Positions 8,271-17,311 of a DNA stretch of 64,000 bases are shown piece after piece. The DNA is from an uncultured Gemmiger sp. (lineage in GTDB: Bacteria > Bacillota > Clostridia > Oscillospirales > Ruminococcaceae): positions 1 through 64,000 of the forward strand of contig NZ_CAKTFU010000003.1 of assembly GCF_934561205.1 (NCBI RefSeq). The letters are read 5' to 3'. The translations under genes were made by a program, and so were the position numbers. The notes under the pieces were generated by a model that ran no database searches, was not told the DNA's origin, and worked only from the letters and a program-made list of their open reading frames with translations. Position 1 is the stretch's first letter. Every line of letters starts with the position of its first letter.

Positions 8271-9911
8271 ATGTCAAAGTTGCAATACCGCAATCTGTAT
8301 GTAGCCCTTGCCGTTACGGCGCTGATATTCTGCGCCGTGGTTATGCGGGTGTGCTATCTGCCGTACTCCGGGCTGTGGCGCACACTGCTGTACAATGCGC
8401 TTATCGGCGCATGGGGCGTTTCGGTCTGGTGGCGCATCCTGCAAAGGCAGACCCGAAATTGCCTGCTGCTGTCGGCGGCGCTTATGCTGCTGTGGCTGGA
8501 CCTGCGCCTGATCCGCTTTGATTTCGCCACGACCCCCGCCGCGCTGCGCCATCTGTGGTACAGCTATTATGTACCCATGCTGTTGATTCCCACGCTGTCG
8601 GTCTACGCGCTGTTTTTTCTTGACCGTTCGCAGACGCGGCCGCTGTTTCGGTATCGCCTTGCCATATTTGTTGTGCCCGTTGCGCTGTTTACGATGGTGC
8701 TTACCAACGACTTCCACCAGATGGTGTTTGCTTTCCCCTTAGGGTATAAAACCCTCGATGATCCCGATTACACCTACCGCTTCGGCTACTACCTATGCAT
8801 AGTGTGGATTTTATTCTGCGGCCTGTTTACGGTCGTCTATCTGGTACGGCGCTGCCGCATCCCCCACACGGGAGGTTTTCTGTGGCTGCCGATGCTGCCC
8901 ATTGCTGTGGCGCTTGTGTACGGCATTTTGTATATACTGCAATTTCCGTGGCTGCGCAGGATAGCCGGGGACATGACGGTTGTGCAGTGCCTGACCTTCA
9001 CGGCAACGTATGAAGCCTGTATCCAATGCGGGCTGATACAATCCAACTCCGGCTATGCCTCGTTTTTTGAGGTGTCATCGGCCAAGGGCATCATCACCGA
9101 CAGACAGTTTTCCACGGTCGTGCGCTCGGCCCGTGCCGCGCCGCTTACGCAGGACTGTATGCGTCAGGCAATCGCGGGCACTGTACAGCCGGACCGCAAC
9201 ACCCTGCTGCATGGGCATACGATTTCCGGCGGCTATGTTTTCTGGCAGGAGGATATCACCGAGCTGGCTGACCTGCTGGAGCAGATGCGCATCACGCAGG
9301 AGGAACTCAACGACATCGGGGACATCATTCAGGCAGAGACTGCACAAAAGGCCAAGTGGCTGCAATTGAGCGAACAAAACCGCCTGTACGACCAAATCGA
9401 GGCTGTCACCGCCCGTCAGCTGGCCTTGATGCAGAAGCATCTTGCCAATCTGCAATCTGCCCCCGATGCCGAGAGTGCACGGCGGCTGCTAAAGCAGATC
9501 GTCATACTGGGTACCTATATTAAAAGGCGCAGCAACCTGGTGTTTGTCTGCGACAAGGCCGACGTCATCGACACCGCCGAGGTGCGCCTGAGCCTGTTTG
9601 AATCGGCCGAGAGTCTGCGCATCAGCGGCATACAATGTACCGTGCAAATCAGCGAGACCGCGCAGATACCCGCAAGCTGCGCCGTGGCTGTCTACGACGC
9701 CTTTGAGGCGATTCTGGAGGCCACCCTGCCGGGCATGGAAAACCTGTTGTTCTGCGCCTTGCACAGCGGACAGGGCTGGACTGTCCGCTGCAGCATACAG
9801 GGAGCCCGCCGCCCGCTGAATATCCCGGACTTTCCCGCCATGCAGTCGGAATGGGACGAGGACGGCCTTTTGTATCTGACATTGCCCCTGCCGGAAGGAG
9901 GCTGCCCATGA
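8271..9911 (+). CDS. 7TM sensor protein, histidine-kinase-like without clear ATPase motifs
   Basis: I place the start at ATG 8271, ten bases after AAAGGA; the longer reading frame from 8184 runs over the promoter. The 546-residue product has about seven membrane helices in the first 250 residues, as in the histidine kinase N-terminal 7TM (7TMR-HK) group. A PAS-like part follows (GYASFFEVSSAKGIITD), then a long helical stretch at about 330-430 and a degenerate C-terminal domain. The N-box and glycine boxes of a kinase ATPase are not visible, so it may act only as the sensing part. The stop overlaps the next start by four bases (ATGA), so the next kinase is likely its catalytic partner. Confidence 0.7.
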   Translation: MSKLQYRNLYVALAVTALIFCAVVMRVCYLPYSGLWRTLLYNALIGAWGVSVWWRILQRQTRNCLLLSAALMLLWLDLRLIRFDFATTPAALRHLWYSYYVPMLLIPTLSVYALFFLDRSQTRPLFRYRLAIFVVPVALFTMVLTNDFHQMVFAFPLGYKTLDDPDYTYRFGYYLCIVWILFCGLFTVVYLVRRCRIPHTGGFLWLPMLPIAVALVYGILYILQFPWLRRIAGDMTVVQCLTFTATYEACIQCGLIQSNSGYASFFEVSSAKGIITDRQFSTVVRSARAAPLTQDCMRQAIAGTVQPDRNTLLHGHTISGGYVFWQEDITELADLLEQMRITQEELNDIGDIIQAETAQKAKWLQLSEQNRLYDQIEAVTARQLALMQKHLANLQSAPDAESARRLLKQIVILGTYIKRRSNLVFVCDKADVIDTAEVRLSLFESAESLRISGIQCTVQISETAQIPASCAVAVYDAFEAILEATLPGMENLLFCALHSGQGWTVRCSIQGARRPLNIPDFPAMQSEWDEDGLLYLTLPLPEGGCP

Positions 9912-10867
9912 TTTCCCGCAATGCCGTAAAAGAGAGCTTCGACACGCTGCCTGCAGGCATCTGCTGCTTTAACCGCAACGGTCTGCTGCGATTGGTCAAC
10001 CACAAAATGCAGAGCATTGCGGCGATACTCTGCGGGCGTGACCTGCAAACGCTGGCAGATTTGCAGCAGGCGCTGCACAACCCCGGCGGCGGGGTGTGCC
10101 CGGTGGACGCGGCAACCGGAATCTATCGGTTCCCCGACGGGACGGTGTATCGTTTTGTTTTTCACGACGGAACGGACAAACAGGGTGTTTTTTATACCGA
10201 GGTCATGGCCTTCGACGTCAGCCGCCAGGCGGCACTGCATGCAGAGCTGGCACAGGAAAACGAGCGACTTGCCGACGCAAACCGACGCGCCAAACGCCTG
10301 TACGACAACATGCCCGACATTGTGCGGGAGGAAGAAATATTAAAAATGAAGATGCGGGTGCATGACGATATCGGTCATACCCTTATTGCGGCGCGACGCG
10401 CCCTGCGCCATGGGCAGGAATTGGAAGAAATACGCCGTCAGGCTGCCGAATGGCAGCGCGCCATCGACCTTTTGTGCCGTGCCGGGCAGGAGGATACCGC
10501 ATATGACCCGCTGGAACACATGCAAAAGCGTGCCGCCGCCCTGGGCGTCACAGTTTGGCTGCACGGCGAATACCCGACGCAGCGCGCCGAACGGGAGCTG
10601 TATGCGCTGATTCTGCGGGAGTGCACCTCCAACTGTGTGCGCCACGCCGGTGCCAGCGAACTGTACGCCGATTCCGCCCGCAGCGGGCAGCAGTGGCAAC
10701 TGTGCATAAAGAACAACGGCCTGCCGCCGGAAAAGACCGTTCGGGAGGGCGGGGGACTGTCCTCCCTGCGCCGCCGCATAGAAAAAGCAGGGGGCACCAT
10801 GACGGTACATTCCCTGCCGAATTTTGTTCTGGAGATCACCCTGCCGCATAAGGAGGAACAGCCATGA
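9908..10867 (+). CDS. Soluble sensor histidine kinase (NarX/DesK-type)
   Basis: A 319-residue protein starting at ATG 9908, four bases inside the end of the 7TM gene. Residues of about 10-105 are PAS-like (LPAGICCFNRNGLLRLV). A coiled-coil helix leads to the dimerisation motif with His152 in a HDDIGH context, typical of the HisKA_3 class. The ATPase domain follows, with the RECTSNCVRHAG N-box and a GGLSSLRRRIEKAGG glycine box. There is no membrane segment, so it must receive the signal from a partner, most simply the 7TM protein. It also overlaps the response regulator by four bases. Confidence 0.8.
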   Translation: MISRNAVKESFDTLPAGICCFNRNGLLRLVNHKMQSIAAILCGRDLQTLADLQQALHNPGGGVCPVDAATGIYRFPDGTVYRFVFHDGTDKQGVFYTEVMAFDVSRQAALHAELAQENERLADANRRAKRLYDNMPDIVREEEILKMKMRVHDDIGHTLIAARRALRHGQELEEIRRQAAEWQRAIDLLCRAGQEDTAYDPLEHMQKRAAALGVTVWLHGEYPTQRAERELYALILRECTSNCVRHAGASELYADSARSGQQWQLCIKNNGLPPEKTVREGGGLSSLRRRIEKAGGTMTVHSLPNFVLEITLPHKEEQP

Positions 10868-11493
10868 TACGGGTAATGATCGTTGAGGATCAAAAGCTGG
10901 TGCGCAGCCTGCTGGAAAGCTATATCCAAAATGAGGAGGGCTACCGTCTGGCTGTGTCCATACCGGGTGCGGCCGAGGCCCCGATTTTGTGCGATACCGA
11001 GGACATCGACCTGATTTTGATGGATGTGCAGACAGCCCAGCGCGAAAACGGCCTGACCGCCGCCGAAAAAATACACAAGGCGCATCCGAATATTAAGATC
11101 GTGGTGGTGACATCTCTCATCGACCATGAGATACTGAAGCGCGCCAAGGCGGTCGGTGTGGACAGCCTGTGGTACAAGGACGGTGACGAGGGTACGCTGA
11201 TGCAGGTCGTGCGCAGCACGATGCAGGGGGCACATATCTTCCCCGATGCGCCGCCCAGCGTAAAAATCGGTCTGGCAGCCAGCAGCGAGTTCACCCCGGC
11301 AGAAATGCGTGTGCTGCGCCTGTTGGTGCGCGGGCTGTCTTACAGCGGCATCGCGCGGGAACTTTGCGTGGAGCCGTCCACGGTGAAATACCACGTCATC
11401 AATATGCTGCAAAAAACAGGGCTGGAAAACAAGCTGCAGCTTGCCATCGCCGCCAGCGAAGCCCGCCTTGTGGTGGATTTTACCGAGGAGTAG
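10864..11493 (+). CDS. NarL/LuxR-type response regulator
   Basis: A 209-residue regulator with a complete receiver (acidic pair at E8/D9, phosphoacceptor D54 in LILMDV, T/S and K positions present) and a LuxR-type helix-turn-helix at about 145-205 (FTPAEMRVLRLLVRGLS, then STVKYHVINMLQKTG). It is phosphorylated by its partner kinase and binds DNA as a dimer. The four-base ATGA overlap with the kinase gene shows translational coupling. The nearest possible targets are its own operon and the divergent lipoprotein operon. Confidence 0.9.
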   Translation: MIRVMIVEDQKLVRSLLESYIQNEEGYRLAVSIPGAAEAPILCDTEDIDLILMDVQTAQRENGLTAAEKIHKAHPNIKIVVVTSLIDHEILKRAKAVGVDSLWYKDGDEGTLMQVVRSTMQGAHIFPDAPPSVKIGLAASSEFTPAEMRVLRLLVRGLSYSGIARELCVEPSTVKYHVINMLQKTGLENKLQLAIAASEARLVVDFTEE

Positions 11494-11544
11494 GAAATAC
11501 GAACCATAAAATTCGACCCTGCCCGCAGAGAAACTGCACTGTGG

Positions 11545-11570
11545 CTTCCCCCAAAGGGGGGAAGGCTTTT
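11545..11570 (+). terminator. Terminator of the sensor-kinase operon
   Basis: Stem CTTCCCCC / GGGGGAAG with an AAA loop, followed by GGCTTTT, about 50 bases after the regulator stop. Confidence 0.6.
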
Positions 11571-11582
11571 CCCCGGCACAAC

Positions 11583-11616
11583 AAAAAAGGGCGCAGGAAC
11601 TTTTGTTCCTGCGCCC
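11583..11616 (-). terminator. Terminator of tRNA-Leu(GAG)
   Basis: A perfect 12-bp stem (GGGCGCAGGAAC and its complement) with a four-base loop; read on the minus strand it ends in six T. It lies just past the tRNA 3' end. Confidence 0.85.
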
Positions 11617-11623
11617 TTACCCT

Positions 11624-11707
11624 TGGTGCGGAAGATGGGACTTGAACCCACACGTCATAGACACACGCACCTCAAACGTGCCTGTCTGCCGATTCCAGCA
11701 CTTCCGC
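11624..11707 (-). tRNA. tRNA-Leu (anticodon GAG)
   Basis: Acceptor GCGGAAG pairs with CTTCCGC, then discriminator A and an encoded CCA (positions 11624-11626). The T-arm GGGTTCAAGTCCC is present and the long variable arm marks it as class II. The anticodon loop reads TTGAGGT with GAG at 34-36 and a stem closing by one G-T pair, so the tRNA reads CUC/CUU leucine codons. Confidence 0.9.
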
Positions 11708-11728
11708 ATAGCATTGACTGCAAGCATG

Positions 11729-11758
11729 ATTCTACCACATATCCAAGGCAAAAGTCAA
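11729..11758 (-). promoter_or_regulatory. Promoter of tRNA-Leu(GAG)
   Basis: On the minus strand, TTGACT and TAGAAT are 18 bases apart, with the tRNA start about 20 bases downstream. Confidence 0.6.
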
Positions 11759-11832
11759 GCATTTTTTGCAAATTTTGTGCGGCGCACGGCAGCTGCCCCA
11801 AAAAAGTTATGCAAACGTCAAAAAATGTCCTA

Positions 11833-11860
11833 TTGCTTTTTTGTACCACTTTGCTATAAT
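11833..11860 (+). promoter_or_regulatory. Promoter of trkA-trkH
   Basis: TTGCTT and a perfect TATAAT with a 16-base spacer lie about 50 bases before the trkA start codon. Confidence 0.6.
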
Positions 11861-11912
11861 GGCTATATAGTAAAAGTGTGCGCCTTAGCGCAACAACAAA
11901 GGAGCATCTCTT

Positions 11913-13274
11913 ATGAGGATCGTGGTCGTCGGTTTGGGCAAGGTAGGCCGTGCCTTGGCGGCACAGCTTACCGCAGAAAAACACGATATCGTGGTGGTGG
12001 ATCAAAACGCCGCCCTGATCGACAATTTTGTCAACATCTATGACGTGCGCGGCGTACCCGGCAACGGTGCGAGTTATGACGTGCAGAAAGAGGCGTTTGA
12101 AGACGGTGCCGACCTGTTGATCGCCACCACCTCCAGCGACGAAATCAACATTTTGGCCTGCATGGTCGCCAAAAAAATCGGCACCCAGCACACCATTGCC
12201 CGTATCCGCAACCCCGAATATGAGCAGCAGCTGCACTTCATGCGCGATGAGCTGGGCCTTTCGATGATCGTCAACCCCGAAAAGGCCACCGCGCGTGAGA
12301 TGGCCCGTGTGCTGCGTTTTCCCAGTGCCATCAAGCGCGAGCAGTTCTGCCGCCAGCGCTTTGAGCTGATCGAGTACCGCATCACTGCCGACAACCCGCT
12401 GGTGGGTATGGCCCTGGCCGACCTGTACCGCAATATCCGCGTCAAGATCCTGATCTGCGCTGTGGCGCGCCGCAACGAAACCATCATTCCCGGCGGCTCC
12501 TTCACGCTGGAGGCGGGGGATAAAATCTATCTGACCGCCTCCACCCGCGACCTGGAAGAATTCTTCCGCCGTCTGCACCTGTTCCGGGCCAAGGCCAGCA
12601 ATGTCATGATCGTCGGTGCCAGCCGCATGGCCTACTATCTGGCGCGTGAGCTGGAAGATATCCAGAAAAAGATGATCGTCATCGACTCCGATGCTGCCCG
12701 CTGCCAGGCTATGAGCGAAAAGTTCCCCGGCGTACTGGTCATCCACGGCGACGGTGCCGACAGCGAGCTGCTCAGCGAGGAAGGCCTGGCCGATATGGAC
12801 GCCTTTGTCGCCTTGACAGGCATGGACGAAACCAACATCATTCTGGCCATGTATGCCTCCCAGTTTGACTGCAAGGTCATCGCCAAGATCAACCGTTCCT
12901 CCTTTGCCGATCTGGCCGCCGCCAAGGGTCTGGTGGACAGCGTTGTCTCGGCAGCGTCCGTCACCACCGAAACCATCGTGCGCTATGTCCGCGCTATGCA
13001 GAACAGCTTTGATTCCGACAACATCAAGACGCTGCACCGTCTGGTCAACGGTCGGGTCGAGGCGCTGGAATTCAACGTCGGCGCCGATTTCCCCTTCATC
13101 AATGTGCCGCTGAAGGACCTGACCCTCAAGGACGGGCTGCTGCTTGCCGGCATCGTGCGCGAAAACAACAAGACGGTCATCCCCTCCGGCAACGATGCCC
13201 TGCAGCCGGGGGACGACGTGGTGGTCGTCACCACCGATACCACGCTGCGCTCACTGCGCGACATTGTAAAGTGA
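11913..13274 (+). CDS. trkA: Trk potassium uptake regulatory subunit TrkA
   Basis: A 453-residue cytoplasmic protein with two repeats of an RCK unit: each has an NAD-binding Rossmann core (VVVGLGKVGRAL at the start, VMIVGASRMAYYLA at about 230) and a TrkA-C domain (LAGIVRENNKTVIPSG in the second). It gates the TrkH channel in response to nucleotides. The start at 11913 follows AAAGGAG. trkH begins 7 bp after its stop, so the two form a complete potassium uptake unit. The size fits the family. Confidence 0.95.
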   Translation: MRIVVVGLGKVGRALAAQLTAEKHDIVVVDQNAALIDNFVNIYDVRGVPGNGASYDVQKEAFEDGADLLIATTSSDEINILACMVAKKIGTQHTIARIRNPEYEQQLHFMRDELGLSMIVNPEKATAREMARVLRFPSAIKREQFCRQRFELIEYRITADNPLVGMALADLYRNIRVKILICAVARRNETIIPGGSFTLEAGDKIYLTASTRDLEEFFRRLHLFRAKASNVMIVGASRMAYYLARELEDIQKKMIVIDSDAARCQAMSEKFPGVLVIHGDGADSELLSEEGLADMDAFVALTGMDETNIILAMYASQFDCKVIAKINRSSFADLAAAKGLVDSVVSAASVTTETIVRYVRAMQNSFDSDNIKTLHRLVNGRVEALEFNVGADFPFINVPLKDLTLKDGLLLAGIVRENNKTVIPSGNDALQPGDDVVVVTTDTTLRSLRDIVK

Positions 13275-13281
13275 GGCGGCT

Positions 13282-14739
13282 ATGAATTACAGAATGGTCG
13301 TCTTTGTGCTGGGCCGCATCTTTTTGGTGGAGGCAGCCATGATGCTGCTGCCGATGGTGTGCTCCGCCATTTACGGGGAATGGTACATGCTGCCGGCGTT
13401 TTTGCTGCCGGCGGTCATTTTGCTGCTGCTGGGGCTGGCTGCCAGCCTGCGCACCCCCAAAAACACCACGATTTATGCCCGCGACGGCTTGGCCATCGTG
13501 GCACTGGTGTGGGTACTGATGTCGGCTTTCGGCGCACTGCCGTTTGTCATTTCGGGCGAGATCCCCGCCTTTGCCGACGCCTTTTTTGAGATGGTGTCCG
13601 GCTTTACCACGACAGGCTCCACGATCCTGATAGACGTCGAGGCGCTCAGCCACGGTGCCTTGTTCTGGCGCAGCTTTTCCCACTGGGTGGGCGGCATGGG
13701 CGTGCTGGTGTTCGCCATGGCTGTGCTGCCGATGACCGACGGCCGCGCCATGCACCTGATGCGCGCCGAGGTGCCCGGCCCTACCTGCGGCAAGCTGTCC
13801 AGCAAATTGAGCGACAGCGCCAAAATCTTGTACGGTATCTACTTTGCCATGACCGCGGTTGAGGTCGTATTCCTCTGCGCGGGCGGTATGTCGCTGTACG
13901 ATTCGCTGATCCACTCCTTCGGCACGGCGGGCACCGGCGGCTTCAGCAGCCGCGGGCTCAGCATTGGTGCCTACCACAGCCCCTATTTTGAGTGGGTCAT
14001 CGGCATCTTTATGCTGCTGTTCGGCATTAACTTTAACCTCTACTACTTCATTTTGATGCGCCATTTCCGCGAAGCCTTCGGCTCGGAGGAGCTGCGCGCC
14101 TATCTGGGCATTGTGCTGTTCTCCACCGTGACTATCGCCGCCAACATCCTGTCCATGGTGGGCGGCGTCGGCGAAGCTGTGCGCACGGCGTTTTTCCAGG
14201 TGTCGTCCATCATCACCACCACCGGCTACGCCACGGCGGACTTCAACCTCTGGCCGACCTACTCCCGCATTTTACTGCTGCTGCTAATGTTTGTGGGCGG
14301 CTGCGCAGGCTCGACGGCGGGCGGCTTAAAGATATCCCGCGTGATCATCTTCTTTAAGGCGGCGCGGCAGGACCTGAACAAGATGCTGCACACCCACGCC
14401 GTGACCACCATCCGGTTTGAGGGCAAGCCCTTGGACGAAAAGACCCTGCAGGGCGTACACAACTATTTTAACGTCTATATGTTGCTGGTCATGCTGTCCA
14501 CCGTGCTGGTCAGCCTGGACGGCTTTGATTTGACCACGACCTTTACGGCGGTCATTACCTGCCTAAACAATGTCGGCCCCGGTATGGAATTGGTCGGCCC
14601 TATGGGAAATTTCTCGCATTTTTCGGATCCCGTCAAGTACCTGCTGTCCTTCGATATGCTGGCAGGCCGTCTAGAACTGTACCCCATGCTGGCGTTGTTC
14701 GCCCCGCGCCTGTGGCGCAGCCGCCGCACCATGCGCTAA
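13282..14739 (+). CDS. trkH: Trk potassium uptake channel subunit TrkH
   Basis: A 485-residue polytopic membrane protein. The four selectivity-filter loops of the Trk/Ktr/HKT superfamily can be seen, e.g. SGFTTTGSTI at about 107, FGTAGTGGFSSRG at about 213, ITTTGYATADF and a CLNNVGPG loop near the C-terminus. It conducts potassium and is gated by TrkA, whose gene lies 7 bp upstream. The C-terminus (APRLWRSRRTMR) is complete and is followed at once by a terminator. Confidence 0.95.
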   Translation: MNYRMVVFVLGRIFLVEAAMMLLPMVCSAIYGEWYMLPAFLLPAVILLLLGLAASLRTPKNTTIYARDGLAIVALVWVLMSAFGALPFVISGEIPAFADAFFEMVSGFTTTGSTILIDVEALSHGALFWRSFSHWVGGMGVLVFAMAVLPMTDGRAMHLMRAEVPGPTCGKLSSKLSDSAKILYGIYFAMTAVEVVFLCAGGMSLYDSLIHSFGTAGTGGFSSRGLSIGAYHSPYFEWVIGIFMLLFGINFNLYYFILMRHFREAFGSEELRAYLGIVLFSTVTIAANILSMVGGVGEAVRTAFFQVSSIITTTGYATADFNLWPTYSRILLLLLMFVGGCAGSTAGGLKISRVIIFFKAARQDLNKMLHTHAVTTIRFEGKPLDEKTLQGVHNYFNVYMLLVMLSTVLVSLDGFDLTTTFTAVITCLNNVGPGMELVGPMGNFSHFSDPVKYLLSFDMLAGRLELYPMLALFAPRLWRSRRTMR

Positions 14740-14742
14740 CAC

Positions 14743-14769
14743 ACCCCGCTTCGGCGGGGTTTTATTTTT
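14743..14769 (+). terminator. Terminator of trkA-trkH
   Basis: Stem ACCCCGC / GCGGGGT with a TTCG loop, followed by TTATTTTT. Confidence 0.9.
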
Positions 14770-14823
14770 GCCTGCCGCCGCATACGCTGTACAAAACACG
14801 CTTGAATCGGGGAGGGCTGTGCC

Positions 14824-15639
14824 GTGCGGCAAAAAAATACACATTCCGAGACTCTGCAAAAAATGTTCGTTTGTGCAGCGGCAGCGATGCTGTTGGCGGG
14901 CGTGGCGCTGACGGCGCATCACCTGTACCATGCCGAAAATGCCGAAACCGCTACCCCCAACGACTGCTTTGCCGCAGCCGCCGCGCAAAATCCGGCGCTG
15001 CCCAAGATGGTCTGCCTGACCTTTGATGACGGCCCCAGCAAGAACACCGATGCCATCCTGCAAATTCTGGACGAAAACAAGATCCCCGCCACCTGGTTTG
15101 TCTGCGCACAGGACGCAAACGAAGCGTACCTGCCCAAAATCGCGGACATCCTGGCGGCGGGGCATCAGATCGCTTTGCACAGCGCCACCCACGAATATGC
15201 AAAAATCTACCGCAGCACCGACGCGTTTTGGCGTGATATCGACGAATTGAAGGACGCCCTGCGCCCCTACCTTGACCCCGACGCGCTGGAATGGCTGCGC
15301 TTTCCGGGCGGAAGCACCAACACGGTCAGCCACCGATACGGCGGCAGCGACATCATGAAACGCCTGAAAGCCCAGACCGAGGAACGCGGTCTGCACTGGA
15401 TAGACTGGAACGTCTGCGCCGAGGACGCCACTGCCGCCCACCCCAACGCCGCGCAGATTTTGCGCAACATAAAGCGCGAGGCCGAGGGGCGGGACATCTG
15501 CGTGGTGCTGATGCACGACACCAAGGCCACGGGGCAGACCGTGCAAGCGCTGCCGGATATCGTGCAGTATTTTAAGGAGCAGGGCTACGCCTTTTGCACG
15601 GTGGCGCAGATGGACGCTGCCAAAAATAAAGCGGAATAG
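14824..15639 (+). CDS. Polysaccharide deacetylase (NodB-type, CE4), membrane-anchored
   Basis: A 271-residue protein read from GTG 14824 after GGGGAGGG. One hydrophobic helix at about 17-32 acts as signal or anchor. The NodB motifs are all visible: TFDDGPS (catalytic Asp and metal Asp), HSATH (two metal-binding His), RFPGGS, a WIDWNV motif and LMHD near the end. Such enzymes remove N-acetyl groups from peptidoglycan or related glycans outside the cell. It forms a single-gene unit after the trkH terminator. Confidence 0.85.
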   Translation: MRQKNTHSETLQKMFVCAAAAMLLAGVALTAHHLYHAENAETATPNDCFAAAAAQNPALPKMVCLTFDDGPSKNTDAILQILDENKIPATWFVCAQDANEAYLPKIADILAAGHQIALHSATHEYAKIYRSTDAFWRDIDELKDALRPYLDPDALEWLRFPGGSTNTVSHRYGGSDIMKRLKAQTEERGLHWIDWNVCAEDATAAHPNAAQILRNIKREAEGRDICVVLMHDTKATGQTVQALPDIVQYFKEQGYAFCTVAQMDAAKNKAE

Positions 15640-15702
15640 TCTGGAAATGAAACGGATTTTGCGGTATACTAAAGGAAATACAGAGTAAAGAGGGTATAAC
15701 GT

Positions 15703-16674
15703 ATGCAGGAACGCAAAACCATTGTCATCGCCGCCGACGGCAGCGGCGACTTTGCCACCCTGACCGCCGCCGTGCAGGCGCAGCAAGCCGATGCGCAGCA
15801 GCCCGTGCGGTTTTACATCAAAAAGGGCATCTACCGCGAGCGCCCGTTCATCGAGCTGGCAGACTACTGCCTGCAGGGCGAAAGCCGCACCGAAACGGTG
15901 TTCACGGCGGGCGTGGGCGGGCGCGACCCCTGGCCCGGCGAGGAAAAGACGGGCACTTTCCGCAGCTACACGCTGTTTTTGGGCGGCCGCCGCGCCGAGG
16001 TGCGCGACCTCACGGTAGAAAACACCGCCGGGGACGGGGCCAAGGCAGGGCAGGCGCTGGCAGTTTACGCCGATGCCGCGCGCGTCTATATGGAAAACGT
16101 GACCCTGCTGGGCAACCAGGACACCCTGTTCACGGCACCGCTGCCCGAACAAGAGCGCGAGAAAAACGGTTTTCGCGGCCCGCGTCAGGACACCCCGCGC
16201 CTTGACACCGTGCAGTATTACCGAAATTGCACGATTCGCGGCAACATTGATTTTATCTTCGGCGGTGCCAACGCCGTGTTTGACCGCTGCCGCATCGAGC
16301 CGTGGCGCCACGCCAAACCTGTCAGCTATATCACCGCACCCAGCACCCCCGCCGGGCAGCCCGGCTACCTGTTTGTGGACTGCACCGTGCAGGGCAACTG
16401 CCCCGCGGGCAGCGTGTATCTGGGGCGCCCGTGGCGCAAGGACGCCGCCTGCTGCTGGCTGCACTGCCGGTTGAGCGAGGAAATCAGCCCCGACGGCTGG
16501 GACAACTGGAACAACCCCGAAAACGAAGCCACCGCCCGCTTTGCCGAGTACGAAAATACCGGCAGGGGTGCAGCCGCCGCACGGGCTTTCGGCACTGTGA
16601 ACGATGCTGAAACCCTGCAAAAGCAGCTGGAAAATTTGACCGCACTGCGTGCAATGTTTGATGTGGAAGCGTAA
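15703..16674 (+). CDS. Pectinesterase (CE8), apparently cytosolic
   Basis: A 323-residue right-handed beta-helix enzyme that removes methyl esters from pectin. The CE8 motifs can be read: GNQDTLF at about 142 (with the acid/base Asp), GNIDFIFGGANAVFDRC at about 180 (with the nucleophile Asp) and YLGRPWR at about 242 (with the substrate Arg). There is no signal peptide, so it should act inside the cell on imported methylated oligogalacturonides. It starts at ATG 15703 after AGAGGG. No other pectin gene lies beside it. Confidence 0.85.
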   Translation: MQERKTIVIAADGSGDFATLTAAVQAQQADAQQPVRFYIKKGIYRERPFIELADYCLQGESRTETVFTAGVGGRDPWPGEEKTGTFRSYTLFLGGRRAEVRDLTVENTAGDGAKAGQALAVYADAARVYMENVTLLGNQDTLFTAPLPEQEREKNGFRGPRQDTPRLDTVQYYRNCTIRGNIDFIFGGANAVFDRCRIEPWRHAKPVSYITAPSTPAGQPGYLFVDCTVQGNCPAGSVYLGRPWRKDAACCWLHCRLSEEISPDGWDNWNNPENEATARFAEYENTGRGAAAARAFGTVNDAETLQKQLENLTALRAMFDVEA

Positions 16675-16699
16675 ACTGCGCAAAATGACCAGAAAATCC

Positions 16700-16728
16700 T
16701 TGAAATGTAAAACAAAACAGTGTATAAT
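16700..16728 (+). promoter_or_regulatory. Promoter of the small membrane gene and GH13 operon
   Basis: TTGAAA and a perfect TATAAT with a 17-base spacer, 23 bases before the ATG at 16752. Confidence 0.75.
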
Positions 16729-16751
16729 GTGCAAAGTAAGAGGGAAAAGAA

Positions 16752-17294
16752 ATGCGTAAGACCGAAAGTCAAAAAATCGCCCTGTGCGGGGTGCTGGGGG
16801 CGCTGTCCGTCGTGCTGCTGCTGTTGGGCAGCGCATTGCAGATCGGCACCTACGCTGCGCCCATGCTGGCGGCGTTTTTGCAGATCCCTGTGCTGGAGGA
16901 ATACGGCCCCAAGTATGCGCTGCTTTTGTACCTGACGGTATCTGTTTTGGCGGTGCTGCTGGTGCCCGAAACCGAGCTGGCACTGTTTTACGCGCTGGTC
17001 ATGGGGTATTACCCCGTGCTGCGCACAGCCCTCCAACGCGTAAAAAACACGCTGCTGCGTTGGGTTGCCAAGTTTGCGGTGTTCAATGCGGGCACGGCGC
17101 TGCTGTATCTGGTGCTGTTCGCGCTGCTTGGCCCCGCTGTTCTGAACGAGCTGCTTGAGGACGGCGTCGGCATGGCAGCCATGCTTTTGGCCATGGGAAA
17201 CCTGTCCTTTTGGCTGTGTGACCGTGCGCTGCTTAACCTGACCCGCTACTACCATGTTGCCCTGCAGCCCAAACTGAAAAAGAAGTTCTTCTGA
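16752..17294 (+). CDS. Polytopic membrane protein, ECF S-component-like
   Basis: A 180-residue protein with about five hydrophobic helices and a basic end (LKKKFF). The first part (SQKIALCGVLGALSVVLLLLGS) and the LEEYGPKYALLLYLTVSVLAV segment resemble substrate-binding S components of ECF vitamin transporters or related small membrane proteins, but no clear ligand motif is present. It has its own promoter and lies 17 bp before the GH13 gene, so the two are probably cotranscribed. Function unknown. Confidence 0.55.
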   Translation: MRKTESQKIALCGVLGALSVVLLLLGSALQIGTYAAPMLAAFLQIPVLEEYGPKYALLLYLTVSVLAVLLVPETELALFYALVMGYYPVLRTALQRVKNTLLRWVAKFAVFNAGTALLYLVLFALLGPAVLNELLEDGVGMAAMLLAMGNLSFWLCDRALLNLTRYYHVALQPKLKKKFF

Positions 17295-17311
17295 AAAAAG
17301 GAGTCATAGCT

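Noticed and set aside
14671..16983. A 770-residue minus-strand frame across the deacetylase and pectinesterase genes
   Set aside because: It spans two well-supported genes and a terminator; no domain is recognisable.
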